The notes under the pieces are model-generated. The model searched no databases and was not told where the DNA came from. It was given only the letters and a program-made list of their open reading frames with translations. This document shows positions 44,130 to 55,358 of a DNA stretch of 64,000 nt, piece by piece. The stretch spans positions 372,001-436,000 of the forward strand of contig CAVRAR010000001.1 of assembly GCA_963719005.1 (NCBI GenBank), given 5' to 3'. Origin of the DNA: G963675935 sp963719005 (GTDB lineage: Bacteria; Planctomycetota; Planctomycetia; Pirellulales; Thermoguttaceae). The translations under genes were made by a program, and so were the position numbers. Each line of letters begins with the position of its first letter. The stretch's first letter is position 1.

Positions 44130-45252
44130 ATGCTCCACAGAAAAGCCACCTTGACACTTGTTTCCAAAAGTTTTTGCTTGTCGGCGCTGCGTGCGAAACC
44201 GCAAGCGGCTTGTCGGCGGTTGTCGGCAAATGCACTGGCCGTCGTGTTGCTGATAGTGTCGTCCGTGATGTGCTTCCCGCATCCGGCGATTGCCAAGTCG
44301 CCCCGAGTTGCGACGAGCCATGTTGACGTATCGCCGAGCGAACTCGACGTAGTGCCGCCGGCGGTGCGGTATTCGGCGGTGATGACCGACGTGAGTTGGT
44401 TCGACGTCGAACGCAGCCGGAACATTCCCGTGCGCATCTATTGTCCGACCAGCAATTTCGAGCGATTTCCCGTGATCGTTTTTTCGACGGGTTTGGGACG
44501 CTCGCGCGAAGACTGTGCGTATCTCGGCCGCCACTGGGCGGGATGCGGGTACGTGTCGGTTTTCGTGCAGCATCCGGGCAGCGATGAGTCGCAACGGGGG
44601 TTGCGGCCGCGAAAAGACTTGCAGCGGGCGTTTTACAACCCCAGCAATGTCCGCAACCGCCCGATGGACGTCATCTTCGTCCTCGACCGGCTCGAACAGA
44701 TGGCCCGCGACGGCTCGTCGCTCGGCAGCCGACTCGATATGACGCGGATCGGCGCCGCCGGTCACGATTTCGGGGCGCAGACGGTGTTGGCCCTTGCCGG
44801 CCAGGTGTTGCCCGGGCAGCTTACCTTCCGCGAGCCGCGGGTGAAGGCCGTTCTGGCCATGAGCTCTCCTGTCCCGCTTGGGCAAGTGCCCTTGTCGACA
44901 GGCCTACGCGGGGATTTCGCTGCCGTGTCTGCACATTACCGGTACGGCCGACAACAGCATCGTCGGCACGACCCAGGCGTACCAGCGCCGGTTGCCGTTC
45001 GATCACGTTTCAGCCGCCGATCAGTTCTTGATTACGCTCAACGGAGCGGACCACATGACCTATTCGGGCCATGCTCGCCGGGCAAACGGGGCGAGCGATG
45101 CGATGTTTCAGCGATTGATCGCCGACACTTCAGCCGCCTTTTGGGATGCATACCTGAAGCAGAGTGGCGCGGCAAAGAACTGGCTGACCGGGGCAGGAAT
45201 TAAGACCCATCTCGGCGATGCCGGGTGGGTCGAGAGGAAGCTGACTCCGTAG
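44130..45252 (+). CDS. Secreted alpha/beta hydrolase, frameshifted
   Basis: The first part (to about 44890) has a signal peptide (ANALAVVLLIVSSVMCFPHPAIA), then PVIVFSTGLGRSREDCAYL and the nucleophile elbow AAGHDFGAQTVLAL. The second (about 44893-45252) continues in the +1 frame: RQAYAGISLPCLHITGTADN with the acid residue and GADHMTYSGHARR with the catalytic His. One extra base at ccttgtcg (44889-44896) explains the break. The elbow is GHDFG, with Asp where Ser would be usual, which would make it haloalkane-dehalogenase-like or an unusual hydrolase; PAF-acetylhydrolase-like families also look like this. The substrate is unknown. Confidence 0.75.
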
Positions 45253-45621
45253 AGGGGAATCAGGTGTATCTATGGTGGCTGTTCTTGCGAAGCCGCAAGC
45301 GGCTGGTTTGGCCGCGGCGATGGACCCCTGAATGGGATATTAGGTTTGTTCGGTGGCGCGTCTCGCGGCATTCTCTGAAATTGCCACCCGGCATATTATA
45401 TTAGTAGTCTCGCTGGCAGAAGCGGGGTTATTGCCGTGTCCATGCGTCAGCCAAGGGCAGGGATTGCATGGTGCATCCCCTTTGCGCTAGACGTAGCGTA
45501 TGATTCTGGTGGGTGTTTTATGCGTCCTCGCAGTTCTATTTGGCAAATGTGTCAGTGACTTGCCGCCGCTCGTTCTTCCGGGCAACCGGATGCGGGTAGT
45601 TCTGAAAATGGAGATTTTGCG
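45253..45621. other. Intergenic region before the repeat protein
   Basis: 369 bases with no convincing ORF or RNA gene. A small at-rich stretch (gcatattatattagtagtct near 45391) could be a promoter element. The ggag before 45622 is the ribosome site of the next gene. Confidence 0.4.
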
Positions 45622-47951
45622 ATGTGGTTGCGAAAAGTCATCGGATCGACAAGACGTTTGCGTTCCTCCTCGGCCGCCGGGTCATGGAAGAAGACGTCCG
45701 CCGCCGGCGGGCGGCGGATAGTCTTTGAGCCGCTCGAAGATCGGCGGCTATTGAGCGTCGGAATGTTGCACCCGCAGAGCACTAGTCAAGCGGCGCTCTT
45801 GGCGAGTTCGCTGGCAGGCGAATCGACGCCGCTTGTAGCCGCCCCGAATACCGTAGCCGCTATCGATGCCGCCGCGACGCAACTGACGATCAGCCAAGTC
45901 GTGGTTTCGCAGACGACGGGCAGAATCAGTTGGAACGTCTCGGGTCCGAACGCGGTGGTGAGCTCGACGCTGCAGATCGACGGGGTCTTGTCGCAAGGTG
46001 TGGCCGGTCCGTTTACGGGAGCATCCGGCGGCGTGAACTTTTCCGGGCCGATGGGCCCGGTTGCGGCCGGCCTGCATGGTTTCCTCATCACGGCAATCGA
46101 TTCGGCCAACAATTCCACGACCAGCAGCGGCTCATTCACCGTGACGGGACCGGCGATCAGCCAAGTCGTAGTTTCGCAAACAAAGGGCAAAATCAGTTGG
46201 AACGTCTCGGGCCCGAATGCCATCACCTCCTCAACGTTGCAGATCGACGGGGTCTCGGTGTCGAACATCTCGGGGCCATTCTCGTCGTCGTCGGGCGTGA
46301 ATTTCTCCGCTCCGCTCGGCAACCTGACGACCGGCTCGCACGGTTTTCAAATCACGGCAACCGACGTGGCCAACAATACCGCCAGCAGCACCGGGTCGTT
46401 CAACATCAGCACGTCTGGGCCGATCATCGCTGACGTCGTTGTCTCGCAGGCAACCGGCAAAATTACTTGGAACGTTTCCGGCCCGAACAGCGTGGCCACT
46501 TCGACGCTGCAGATCGACGGGGCGACGGTGTCGGGCGTGGCAGGACCGTTCAATTCGTCGTCCGGCGGCGTCAATTTCTCCGCCCCGCTCGGCTCGCTGA
46601 CCGTCGGGTCGCACACGTACGCGATCACGGCCACCGACACCGCCGGCGTTACCTCGACCAGCAGCAACACGTTCAGCATCACGTTGACGACTAGTACGGG
46701 ACCGGTGATCAGCCAGGTCGTGGTTTCCGAGGCGACCAACCGGGTTAGCTGGAACGCGCTAGATACAAACACCGTGGTGAGTTCGACGCTTACCATCGAC
46801 GGGACGGCGATACCCGACGTATTGGGGCCATTCACGGCGCCGTCCGGTGTAAACTTCTCCGGGCCGCTCGGCGCCTGGCGGACGGCACACATACGCTCAC
46901 CATCACGGCAACCGATAGCGCCAAGGTCACTTCGACGTTTAGCGAAACGTTCACTACCGGCACGTCTACCGGCCCCGGCCCGACGATCAGCGGCGTGGTG
47001 GTTTCGCCGACGGCGGACACGATCACTTGGAACGCCACCGATCCGGACGGCGTCCAAGGATCGACGCTGACAATCGAGGGCAATCCGGTGACGGTCCACG
47101 GTCCCGTCGGGACGCCGACCAGTGCAGACTTTTCGGCGTCGCTCGGTCTGCTCAACCCGGGGCTCTATGCCTACACGATCACGGCAACCAACACGCTAAA
47201 CGAAGTCTCGACCCTTTCCGCCACCTTCACGCTGGACCAGAAGACAAACGTGGGACCGGCGATCAGCGGTGTGGTAGTGTCGGAATCGAAGGCCAGGATC
47301 AGTTGGAACGCCCTCGACCCAAGCGGCGTGCCAGACTCCACGCTAGCGATCGACGGCGTGCCGGTGTCGAACGTTTCCGGACCGTTTACGGCCGCGTCCG
47401 GCGTGAACTTCTCCGCGCCGCTCGATTCGCTGCTAGCCGGCCCGCACACCTACTCGATCACCGCGTTCAGCAACATCGACGGCGAATCGACGATCAGCGG
47501 CGCCTTCAATTTGTCGGGCACAACGACGTTTGATCCGATGATCAGCCAGGTCGTGGTTTCGCAGGCGAGAGGCAGGATTAGCTGGAACGTCTTCGACCCC
47601 AACGGGGTTACCGGCACCACGCTTCAGATCGACGGTGCAACGGTGGCGAACATCGCCGGCCCCTTCACCGCGGCGTCGGGCGTGAACTTCTCGGCGGCGT
47701 TGGGTTCGCTCGCGATCGGCAGTCACAGCTACCGGATCACCGCGACCGATGCGCTCGGCAGGCAATCGCTGGTGCTGGCGAATTTCAGCTTGACTGCCGC
47801 GACCACCGCCGCAGCCGGCGCCACGCAGAACTCCGTGTTTTCCAGTATAGGCGACTCGACTGTGGCCAATTCGGCAAAGGTGGCCTGGATGTTCGATCTG
47901 GGGGGCCTGGCGGATAGCCCGTCCTCCGTCTCGACGGGAAACCTGGTTTAG
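45622..47951 (+). CDS. LEPR-XLL surface protein with seven Ig-like repeats (frameshifted near 46872)
   Basis: Starts MWLRKVIGSTRRL and has the planctomycete secretion motif FEPLEDRRLL (about 38-47). The rest is seven tandem repeats of about 90 residues, each beginning (I)SQVVVSQ or SGVVVS, with STLQIDG in the middle and LGSLTVGSHTYAITATD near the end: an Ig/cadherin-like beta-sandwich array. In repeat 4 the frame breaks (VNFSGPLGAWRTAHIR); one base lost near 46872 restores LADGTHTLTITATDSAK and continues to 47951. Likely cell-surface or secreted adhesin. The C-terminus FDLGGLADSP has no anchor or dockerin that I recognise. Confidence 0.8.
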
Positions 47952-48267
47952 AAGACGGCCAACGCCATCGAGTGTCAGATTGTCAATGTCGTGGAAGACA
48001 ACCGGGAGCCAACGGCTCCCGGAGGCTGCGTCGTCAACTGTCGCCCTCCGCGAGTTGTTAGCCCCCGGCTATTCCACGCATGACTCGTGAGTGTCATAGG
48101 CGTCAAGAAAAGCTACGGTTGCGCGACGGAAGCTCTTTGAGTTCGCGTTTGCACCGAGCCCGCGTTGTGGCCAAATCCTCGTCTTGCGACGTCTTCGCCG
48201 TTAGACTACTCTTAACCGAGTGAGGCAGCGTTTCATCCGACTCCAGCACAGTTTCGGAGGACCGACC
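47952..48267. other. Intergenic region with a perfect hairpin
   Basis: A 9-bp inverted repeat, ccgggagcc (48002-48010) and ggctcccgg (48014-48022), around aac. It lacks a T-run but may be the transcript end of the repeat protein. The rest holds only the upstream region of the AI-2E gene. Confidence 0.5.
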
Positions 48268-49399
48268 GTGGCAAGGATCGTCTCCTTTGTGGCGCTGGTC
48301 GTCATCTTGGTGGTGATCGGCGGCCTGTTCCTGCAAGTGATGGCCGGCTTCTTGCTGCCGTTGTTCCTGGCGCTTCTGCTGGTGCTGATGTTCGGGCCGC
48401 TGCACCGCTGGTTTACGCGGAAGTGCGGGCGGCACGATCGGATCGCCGCGGTGCTGACCACCGGCTCGATCCTGGCGCTGGTGCTCGTTCCGTTGCTGCT
48501 CTTGTTGGCCGGGGCGGGCTGCGAGGCGCAGAACATTTACCGCGCCGCGTTGAACAACCCGGAATGGGGCGATCCAACCGCAACGAGCGATGCCACAGAT
48601 AAGACGCCGGCCCCCGCCGACCTCTCCTCCCTGGTCACCCGCGGCACTGAAGAACTCGTCAAGCTCAGCCGCCGCGTCGGAATGCCGTTGGAGCAGGAAG
48701 ACGTGAAAACCAATCTCGACAACGCGGCGAAGCAGTTCGTGGCCCCGCTCGCGTTGCGAACCACGCAATTCCTTGGGCAGGCTCTTCTCGGTCTGCTGGT
48801 GATGGTCCTCGGCGTCTACTATTTCTTCGCCGACGGCCCGGCGATGATCCAAACGCTCTTGCGTCTTTCGCCGCTGGAACCCAGCCGCACGCGGGAGTTG
48901 ATCGACCAATTCGACAGCGTGACCCGGGCCGTGGTGACGGCCACGCTCGTGTCGGCAATCGTTCAGGGACTGCTGATCGGGCTGGGGTTCTACGTGGCCG
49001 GCATCGGCTCGATATTCTTGCTTACGGCCTTGGCAATGCTGCTGACGCTGGTGCCGTTCGTGGGTTCGGCCATCGTCTACGTACCGGTGTGCCTGTGGCA
49101 GTTCGCGCGTGGAAGGCCGCACGACGACGGCAGTGGTTCTGGCGGCCTATTGCCTTACGATTGCGGTGACGATCGATAACGTCGTCAAGCCGTGGGTGCT
49201 GCACGGCCGATCGAATCTTCACCCGCTATTGGCACTGCTTAGCGTCTTGGGCGGGGTTCGAGCCCTCGGGCCGATCGGCATTCTCGTCGGGCCGATGGTC
49301 GTCGCCTTCTTGCAGACACTCCTGAACATGGTCCATTCGGAGTTAAAGAGCATCACGCGGCCGAAAGCGGAAATGCCAACCGCTCACGTTCCTCCGTAG
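48268..49399 (+). CDS. AI-2E family transporter (frameshifted near 49105)
   Basis: Membrane permease of the AI-2E/YdiK family. Helices in IVSFVALVVILVVIGGLFLQ, LLPLFLALLLVLMFGPL, LGQALLGLLVMVLGVYYFFA, VSAIVQGLLIGLGFYVAG and a last pair after the frameshift, AVVLAAYCLTIAVTIDNVVKPWVLHG. The conserved DN-VKP block is present. The start GTG at 48268 follows ggagga. Frames change at ttcgcgcgtggaaggccgc, with one extra base: WQFARV then EGRTTTAVV. Substrates vary in the family; AI-2 itself is one reported case only. Confidence 0.82.
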
Positions 49400-49432
49400 G
49401 CGCGGCGTCTCGTCGCGGTGCGAAAGGCAGGG

Positions 49433-49933
49433 CTACGAGCGCGGCGCGAACGAGCCGGGCGGACCGGCCGGGGCGGGCGGGCCGGGGGATTTGGCCCGGT
49501 AGTAGATGCGCCATTCAGTGACGTCCTGATAGTTCGTCGTCTGCCGGCTCTTCTCTTCCGTCTTGCCCAAGGGGACGGCGACGCCCGCGAAGGCGCCCGA
49601 TCCGTGCTCGCTGTTGCCATCCTTGTTGATCTCGGTTTTGCCGCCGCCGAGGTTCAGTGTGGGGCTTGGGGTGGTTTCGGTTTCGGTGTGCGTGTGGGCC
49701 ACCTGTCCGACCACCGCCTCTTCTTCGCCAACCACCTCATAGCCGTTCGGGCATTTTTGGCGGATGAGGGCCTCGGCATGATCGCGGTAGTAGGTGGGCC
49801 AGCAGTTGGTGTTCGACGGCATGGCAACCACCCCGGAGCCCTGATCGGTCTTGACGTACCGGGCGTTTGCGCACCCAGTCAGAGCTGACAATCCGATTGA
49901 AGCCACAAGAAGGAAGGCGTTCTGCCGGCGCAT
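49433..49933 (-). CDS. Hypothetical lipoprotein
   Basis: 166 residues. Signal LLVASIGLSALTGC (lipobox LTGC, Cys21) indicates a lipoprotein. The body contains NCWPTYYRDHAEALIRQKCPNGYEV, like small YgdI/DUF-type outer-membrane lipoproteins, followed by a charged, Glu/Thr-rich segment and a Pro/Gly tail (GPPAPAGPPG). The family is not recognised. It is divergent from the following tRNA-Ile. Confidence 0.7.
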   Translation of the reverse strand: MRRQNAFLLVASIGLSALTGCANARYVKTDQGSGVVAMPSNTNCWPTYYRDHAEALIRQKCPNGYEVVGEEEAVVGQVAHTHTETETTPSPTLNLGGGKTEINKDGNSEHGSGAFAGVAVPLGKTEEKSRQTTNYQDVTEWRIYYRAKSPGPPAPAGPPGSFAPRS

Positions 49934-50194
49934 AAGCTGTCCCCTGTGTTTGCGATTGCCCTATTTCTGGATGAGAGTGCCGGCTTTTACGGCAAATGCC
50001 GGACTGCGTCAACGCCAATCCCAGGCAATTCCGTAGCCGATAGGCGTCGGCCGGAAAGCCGGGGTACCGCTTGGCAGGGCGAAAAGGCGTGGTAGAATTG
50101 GCAAGACACGTCGTGGATCGCCGCTCAACGGTCCTGACGGCGCGTGTGGGCCGAATGACGTAACTCATCCGGCTGCATCAGCTTGCGACGTTTC

Positions 50195-50268
50195 GGGCGC
50201 ATAGCTCAGTTGGTTAGAGCGCGTCCCTGATAAGGACGAGGTCTGGAGTTCGAGTCTCCGTGCGCCCA
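50195..50268 (+). tRNA. tRNA-Ile (GAT)
   Basis: Clover-leaf with acceptor gggcgca/tgcgccc, D-arm gctcagttggttagagc, anticodon stem-loop with gtccctgataaggac (anticodon GAT at 50229-50231 region), and T-arm gagttcgagtctc. CCA is not encoded. No intron. Confidence 0.97.
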
Positions 50269-50274
50269 CTCATA

Positions 50275-50312
50275 AAGCCCGTCGTAGCAACGGCTTACGG
50301 CGGGCTTTTTTC
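50275..50312 (+). terminator. Terminator after tRNA-Ile
   Basis: aagcccgtcgtagc pairs with ggcttacggcgggctt and is followed by a run of six T (gggcttttttctc). Confidence 0.8.
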
Positions 50313-50373
50313 TCACTGTCCGCTCGGTTCGCATTCTTGGCACCGTCTCGCGAATGTGCGATAATGCCAGCCC

Positions 50374-53300
50374 ATGATGACCAGTCCGTGCTACGGAGAG
50401 CCGATCTCGCCGCAACCGGCGGGCGAGCCCTTGACGTTCGCCGCGTTGCAACACGCCGTTTGGGCCGCTAATCCGGAGGCTTTTCTCGTCCTTCCACGCA
50501 TTCTGCGAAGGGTAATCAAGCAGGACCGGCGGTTGACGGGCTTCGGCTTGAAAGTGCCACACCGCAAGAGCTACTTGATCGCCCGTGCGCCGCTGCTCGA
50601 GATCATCGAGAAAGCCGACTTGGGAGTGGACGAAGACTTCGCACTGCCCGAAAATATCCTTCTGCTGACGCGGCCCGGGCCGCAAGATTTCTTCGATTGG
50701 CCCGCCGAGCGTCTGCTGATCCGTTGCTGGCGGCTGGTGTTTCACGCTCGCGTGCATGGGGCGTTGGACGCGAAGACGGCGGCGGGCGAACTGACGCCCG
50801 CGGCCGTCCGCCGACGGATTCACGAGATCGGCGAGGCCGCATTCGACGAGATCCGCACGGTTCTCGGGCAGGAGGATCTGCTGCTGCCGCCGCGCTCGGA
50901 CGAATCGACGTACGTGGAGTTCGTGGCGACGTACCTGGAACTGCGGCGTTTCGCGGCGAGTGTCCTGCCTCGCTATTTTCCCGCTTTGCAAGACTTGGAA
51001 GCGATCGATGAGCTGATTCGCCGCGACGTGGATGCCGACGTTCTCTTTCGCGCAACCCGTCCGGCCGGCGCGCCCGATCCGACGGACTCGTGCGAATTGG
51101 ACCAGTGGGCGGGCATTTCAACCGAGCCGCGATTGTCGGCGGCGACCGCCCCGGCTGCGGAGATCGCCTCCGAGACCAAATATCGCGTGTTGATGCGGGC
51201 GTCGCAGCGTCCGGCATCGCTGGGAAACGTGGTTCGAGCGGCGATCTATCATGCGCGGGCGGAGCGGTGTGCACCGCCGCAGTTCGCGGCGCGCGTTCGA
51301 TCGGCCGTCAAGATGGACGTCGATCACCTGATCGGCCGTCTGCAGTCGGCGCTGGAGATCGAAGAGACCAGCCCGCAGCCGTGGCAGGAGTCGCTGTTCG
51401 CGCTGGTGAGCCAGACGCCGCGCGGCATCTGGACGGTCGAGGCCCGATTGCTTTACGACTTGCAGAAAGTCTGCGTCGACCACGAGCGCGACATTTACAC
51501 GGTCGATCTGGTGGAATGGGCGTTGTCGTGGGGGCGGCGTCCGATCAAGCGGCATCTGCCCAGCCAGCGCGACGTGCTGATGTTGAAGCACTTGCGCAGC
51601 GCGGCGCGGCGATTGGCGGCTGTGCGAATTTCCGACGATCAGCGCCGCCAGCTTGCCCTGCTGGTGCACGATGCGATAGCGCGGGTCGAATCGCGGTTGC
51701 GTCAAGAGCTTCGCCCGAAGATCGCCGCCGCGCTCGATGAGGTGGGACTGACGGCCCAAAACCTGCCCGAGCGAGTAGCGCGAAAAAAGCTGGTCGAGGA
51801 GCTGCTGGATCAGATCTGCGAGCGCGGTTTTCTGTCGATGGGCGATCTGCGGGACGCCATCTCTCGCAACAACTTGAAATTGCCCGATATTTCCGGCGTT
51901 TCTGGACTTTCGCGCATGGCGACCAGTTGCTTCGGGCCGACCGCAAACTGGCGCTGGCGCTCGACGGCGTCTATCGGCGCGGCGAGGTCTATCTGCGATG
52001 GATGCAGCGTTTGAGTTCGTTGGGATTCGGCACGCGCATCGGCCGCTTCTTGACTCGTTTCGCCGTGGTGCCTTATGGCGGGGCCTTCGTGACGGTGGCC
52101 TTCGTGCATGAGGCGTGGGAGATCATCACCCGCGCGAAAAGAGCGGAGAAATTCCACCTGCCCTGGCCGGGAGTGATGTTGCCGTTGGGGCTGTTTCTGA
52201 TGTTTCTGGTCAACTCGGCGACGTTCCGTCGGGCCCTCGGCGGCTTCTTCAAAGCGTCTTTCCAAGTTCTCCATGCGGTGATTGTCGAGCCCATCCGTTG
52301 GATCGTCCAATCTCCTTGGTTGCAACGAATTGTCCACAGCCGAAGCTTCACGCTGCTGTTTCGCTTCATCATCAAGCCGTTGCTGTGGACCGGAATCTTC
52401 TGGTGCGTTTCGCCGCGGGAGTACTGGCGGACCAATCCGGTCGGCGCAAGTGCAATAATTTTTCTTGGTGTCAATCTGCTCTTGAATTCGCGGATCGGAC
52501 GCACCGCCGAGGAACTCGTCGTCGATGAGCTCGTGCAAGGCTGGCGCCGCTTCGGCCTGCGTCTGATTACCGGCATATTCTGGTTCATCGTCGACGTGTT
52601 TCGGCGATTCGTGCAGACTGTCGAACGCCTGATGTACAGCGTCGACGAATGGCTTCGCTTCAGGACCGGCGACCGTCGCGCCTCGTTGATCGCGAAGGCC
52701 GCTTTGGGATTTTTCTGGTTCTTCGTGGCCTACGTGCTGCGATTCGCCGTGAACGTACTGATCGAGCCGCAGATCAACCCGATCAAGCACTTCCCGGTCG
52801 TCACCGTCGGCCACAAGCTGCTGCTCGGCTTCTATAAACCGTCTGCCGACCTGCTCGAAGTGAGCCTGGGTTGGACGCCTTTTCAGGCATGGATCGTTGC
52901 CGGCGGCACGATCTGGTGCATTCCGGGTATTTTCGGCTTCCTCGTCTGGGAGTTGAAAGAGAACTGGCGGCTATATGCCGCCAACCGGCGGCGCGATTTG
53001 TCGCCGGTCAAGATCGGTTCGCACGGCGAAACCATGGCCCGGCTGCTGAAGCCGGGTTTCCATTCCGGCACCCTGCCCAAACGCTTCGCAAAACTCCGCC
53101 ACGCCGAACGTCACGCCCGAGCCGGCGGAAACTGGCGAGCCGTGCACAAGCACTTGCGGGCGATTCAGCATATCGAGCTGTCGATCCGCCGCTTCGTCGA
53201 ACGGGAATTGCTCGAACTGTTCAGCGAAAGCAAATGCTGGCAAGCCCTGCCGGTCACTCTCGAACGGGTTCGGCTGGGCACGAATGTCGTGCAATTGTCG

Positions 53301-53790
53301 CTGGCGTGCCCGGGAATGGCGGGCGGAGCCTTGCAGGTGGCGATCGATTCGCAGTCGGGCTGGCTCGTGGCCGGCGCGATCGGCCCCAGTTGGGTCGACC
53401 GGCTGATGCCGCATCAACGCCAGGTGCTCGTCACCGCGGTGCTCGGCCTCTATAAAGCCGCGGGAGTTGACCTGGTTCGTCAGCAGATCGACAGTGAATT
53501 TTCGTCGCCCGTGCCGTGGTACGACGTTTCGCCCAAAGGGTTGGTCGTTTGGCCCGACGACCAGCGCGAAGTGGAGGTGTTTTACGATCTTCACGAAGCC
53601 CCTTGGGTCGCTCCGCAGGCCGTTCGTCGGGCTGTCGCGGCGGCGATTGCCCACCGTCGAGCGTTGGCGGTTGGTTTTTGCAGCGGTTCCGATCGAGTGG
53701 GACCGTTGGGTCGAAGTATGGAATGAGGACGTAGCCGGCCAAGGCCACCCGCGCGATGCGATCGTTCCGGTGCGCGTGTTGCCGTCGTAA
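50374..53790 (+). CDS. Very large membrane protein of unknown function (two frameshifts)
   Basis: About 1138 residues if the frames are joined. Part 1 (50374 to about 51920) is soluble and helical; part 2 (from about 51927) has six or so membrane segments (RFAVVPYGGAFVTVAFVHEA, GVMLPLGLFLMFLVNSATF, LLFRFIIKPLLWTGIFWCVS, PVGASAIIFLGVNLLLNS, FFWFFVAYVLRFAVNVLIEP, WIVAGGTIWCIPGIFGFLVW). The end (VFAAVPIEWDRWVEVWNEDV to VRVLPS) lies in a third frame. Both breaks look like single-base indels: before GDQLLRADRKLALALDG, and at gcggttggtttttgc near 53670. This is one gene in my reading. Family unknown; likely a conserved planctomycete membrane protein. Confidence 0.7.
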
Positions 53791-53820
53791 GGAGCCGTAA
53801 CAAAGTAAATTGGCCGATTG

Positions 53821-53880
53821 TTGTAGGGTGGATTTCAATCCGCCCAACGTTTGCTAGGCGGACTAAGGTCCACCCCACGA
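53821..53880. repeat. Repeat family F, second copy
   Basis: gggtggatttcaatccgccc palindrome followed by ggcggactaaggtccacccc. It matches 9646-9734. It separates the large membrane protein from the PLP enzyme gene. Confidence 0.7.
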
Positions 53881-53933
53881 TGAAATGCGCATCCTCTGTC
53901 GCGGGACCATGTAATACCTCAAGGAGTCTTTCG

Positions 53934-55358
53934 ATGTCTCAGAACGAACAAATCGATATCACGCCGGGAATGCAGCGATATATCGACAAAAACAAGAAGT
54001 ATCTCGCCGATCGCGACCGCTACATTCGCGAGGAGGTGAAGAAGTGGAAGTTCGATACGATCGCCGTGCACGGCCTGTACACCGTGCAGGACGCGATTGA
54101 AGATTACCAGGGGGCGATCATCGAGCCGATCTTCATGAGCACCTCGCAGGCCTACCGCGACTCCGACGAAATGGCCGCCGCCCTGGCCTACCTGATTCCC
54201 ACCTGGTGCTACTCGCGCATCGCCAACCCCTCGACGTATTACTACGAGTGGACGCTGGCGCTGCTGGAAGGCTACGGCTTCGACGGCGAAACGAGCTGCT
54301 GCTCGACTTCGTCGGGCATGGCGGCGATCATGACCGCCGTGCAGCCGTTTCTCGTCCGCCGCACGCACAACCGCCTCGAACCGCAGAACTTCGTCGCCAC
54401 CGCGCAATGCTACGGCGGAACGTTTCAGCAGTTCAACGTGCGGCTGATGGAGGAACGCGACATCGAATGCCGCTGGGTCGAAGATGCGGGCGATCTGGAC
54501 CAGTGGGCGTCGAAAATCGACGGGAATACGCGATTTCTCTACGGCGAGCTTCCCAGCAATCCGGGCCAGAGCTTCTTCGACATCGAGGCCATCGCCGACC
54601 TGGCCCACAGCCACAACTTGCCGCTGATCTGCGACAATACGATTGCTACTCCGGCGCTGCTGCGGCCCATCAGCCACGGCGCCGATATCGTCGTGCAATC
54701 GGCCACGAAGACCTTGTGCTCGAGCGGCTTCGGCGTGTGCGGCGCGGTGATCGCGCGCAAGAACCTGACCACGAACATCGACAACGACGCGCTGCGGAGC
54801 GACTTCGCTTCGTACGTCAAATACCTGCCGAACCGCGACTACGGGCCCAACCTGCACCCGATGCAGGCGATCATGGCCCTGAACGACATGCGAACGCTGC
54901 GATCGAAGGTCGATCTGATGAGCCGCAACACGATGCGGGTCGCCAAGTTCTTGCAGGAACATCCCGCGGTCGAGAGCGTGCAATACCTCGGCCTGCCGAA
55001 CCATCCGCTGCACGAGTTGGCCAGCCGCTACCTCTGGCTGGTCGACGCCGAGCACGACGAAGTGTACGGAAGACCGGTGAACCGCTACGGGCATCTGCTT
55101 TCGTTCTGCGTGCGAGGCGGTGCGGAGGCGGCCCGCAGCATGTTCGACAAACTGCAACGCATCTGGCGCGCCACCGATTTGGGACGCATCAAAAGCGTCG
55201 CCACGATTCCCGCGATCTCGACGCACCAGCAACAGGGGAAGAAAGGCCGCGAGTTGGCTCACATTCCCGCAAACATGGTCCGCCTCTGCGTCGGCGCCGA
55301 ACATCCCGACGACGTGATCGCGGACCTGGATCGGGCGTTGGCGAGGGCTGGCGACTGA
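53934..55358 (+). CDS. Cys/Met metabolism PLP enzyme (cystathionine gamma-synthase/OAH sulfhydrylase family)
   Basis: 474 residues. The PLP Lys lies in VQSATKTLCSSGFGVCGAVI (about 260). Other marks: a TSSGMAAIMTAVQ loop, DNTIATPALLRPISHGAD (cofactor Asp) and LHPMQAIMALNDMRTLRSK. This places it in the Cys/Met gamma-type family, with an unusual N-terminus (MQRYIDKNKKYLADRDRYIREE) and the C-terminal HIPANMVRLCVGAEHPDDVI. It could act as cystathionine gamma-synthase, gamma-lyase or O-acetylhomoserine sulfhydrylase. The ATG at 53934 follows aaggag; the earlier 53880 start lies at the end of the repeat and is not used. Confidence 0.88.
   Translation: MSQNEQIDITPGMQRYIDKNKKYLADRDRYIREEVKKWKFDTIAVHGLYTVQDAIEDYQGAIIEPIFMSTSQAYRDSDEMAAALAYLIPTWCYSRIANPSTYYYEWTLALLEGYGFDGETSCCSTSSGMAAIMTAVQPFLVRRTHNRLEPQNFVATAQCYGGTFQQFNVRLMEERDIECRWVEDAGDLDQWASKIDGNTRFLYGELPSNPGQSFFDIEAIADLAHSHNLPLICDNTIATPALLRPISHGADIVVQSATKTLCSSGFGVCGAVIARKNLTTNIDNDALRSDFASYVKYLPNRDYGPNLHPMQAIMALNDMRTLRSKVDLMSRNTMRVAKFLQEHPAVESVQYLGLPNHPLHELASRYLWLVDAEHDEVYGRPVNRYGHLLSFCVRGGAEAARSMFDKLQRIWRATDLGRIKSVATIPAISTHQQQGKKGRELAHIPANMVRLCVGAEHPDDVIADLDRALARAGD

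Noticed and set aside
45500..45721. 73-codon ORF before the repeat protein
   Set aside because: Overlaps the start of the LEPR-XLL gene in another frame and has no ribosome site.
50206..50991. ORF ending in a peptide read from tRNA-Ile on the reverse strand
   Set aside because: The tail HGDSNSRPRPYQGRALTN is a common mistranslation of tRNA; the rest is opposite the large membrane gene.
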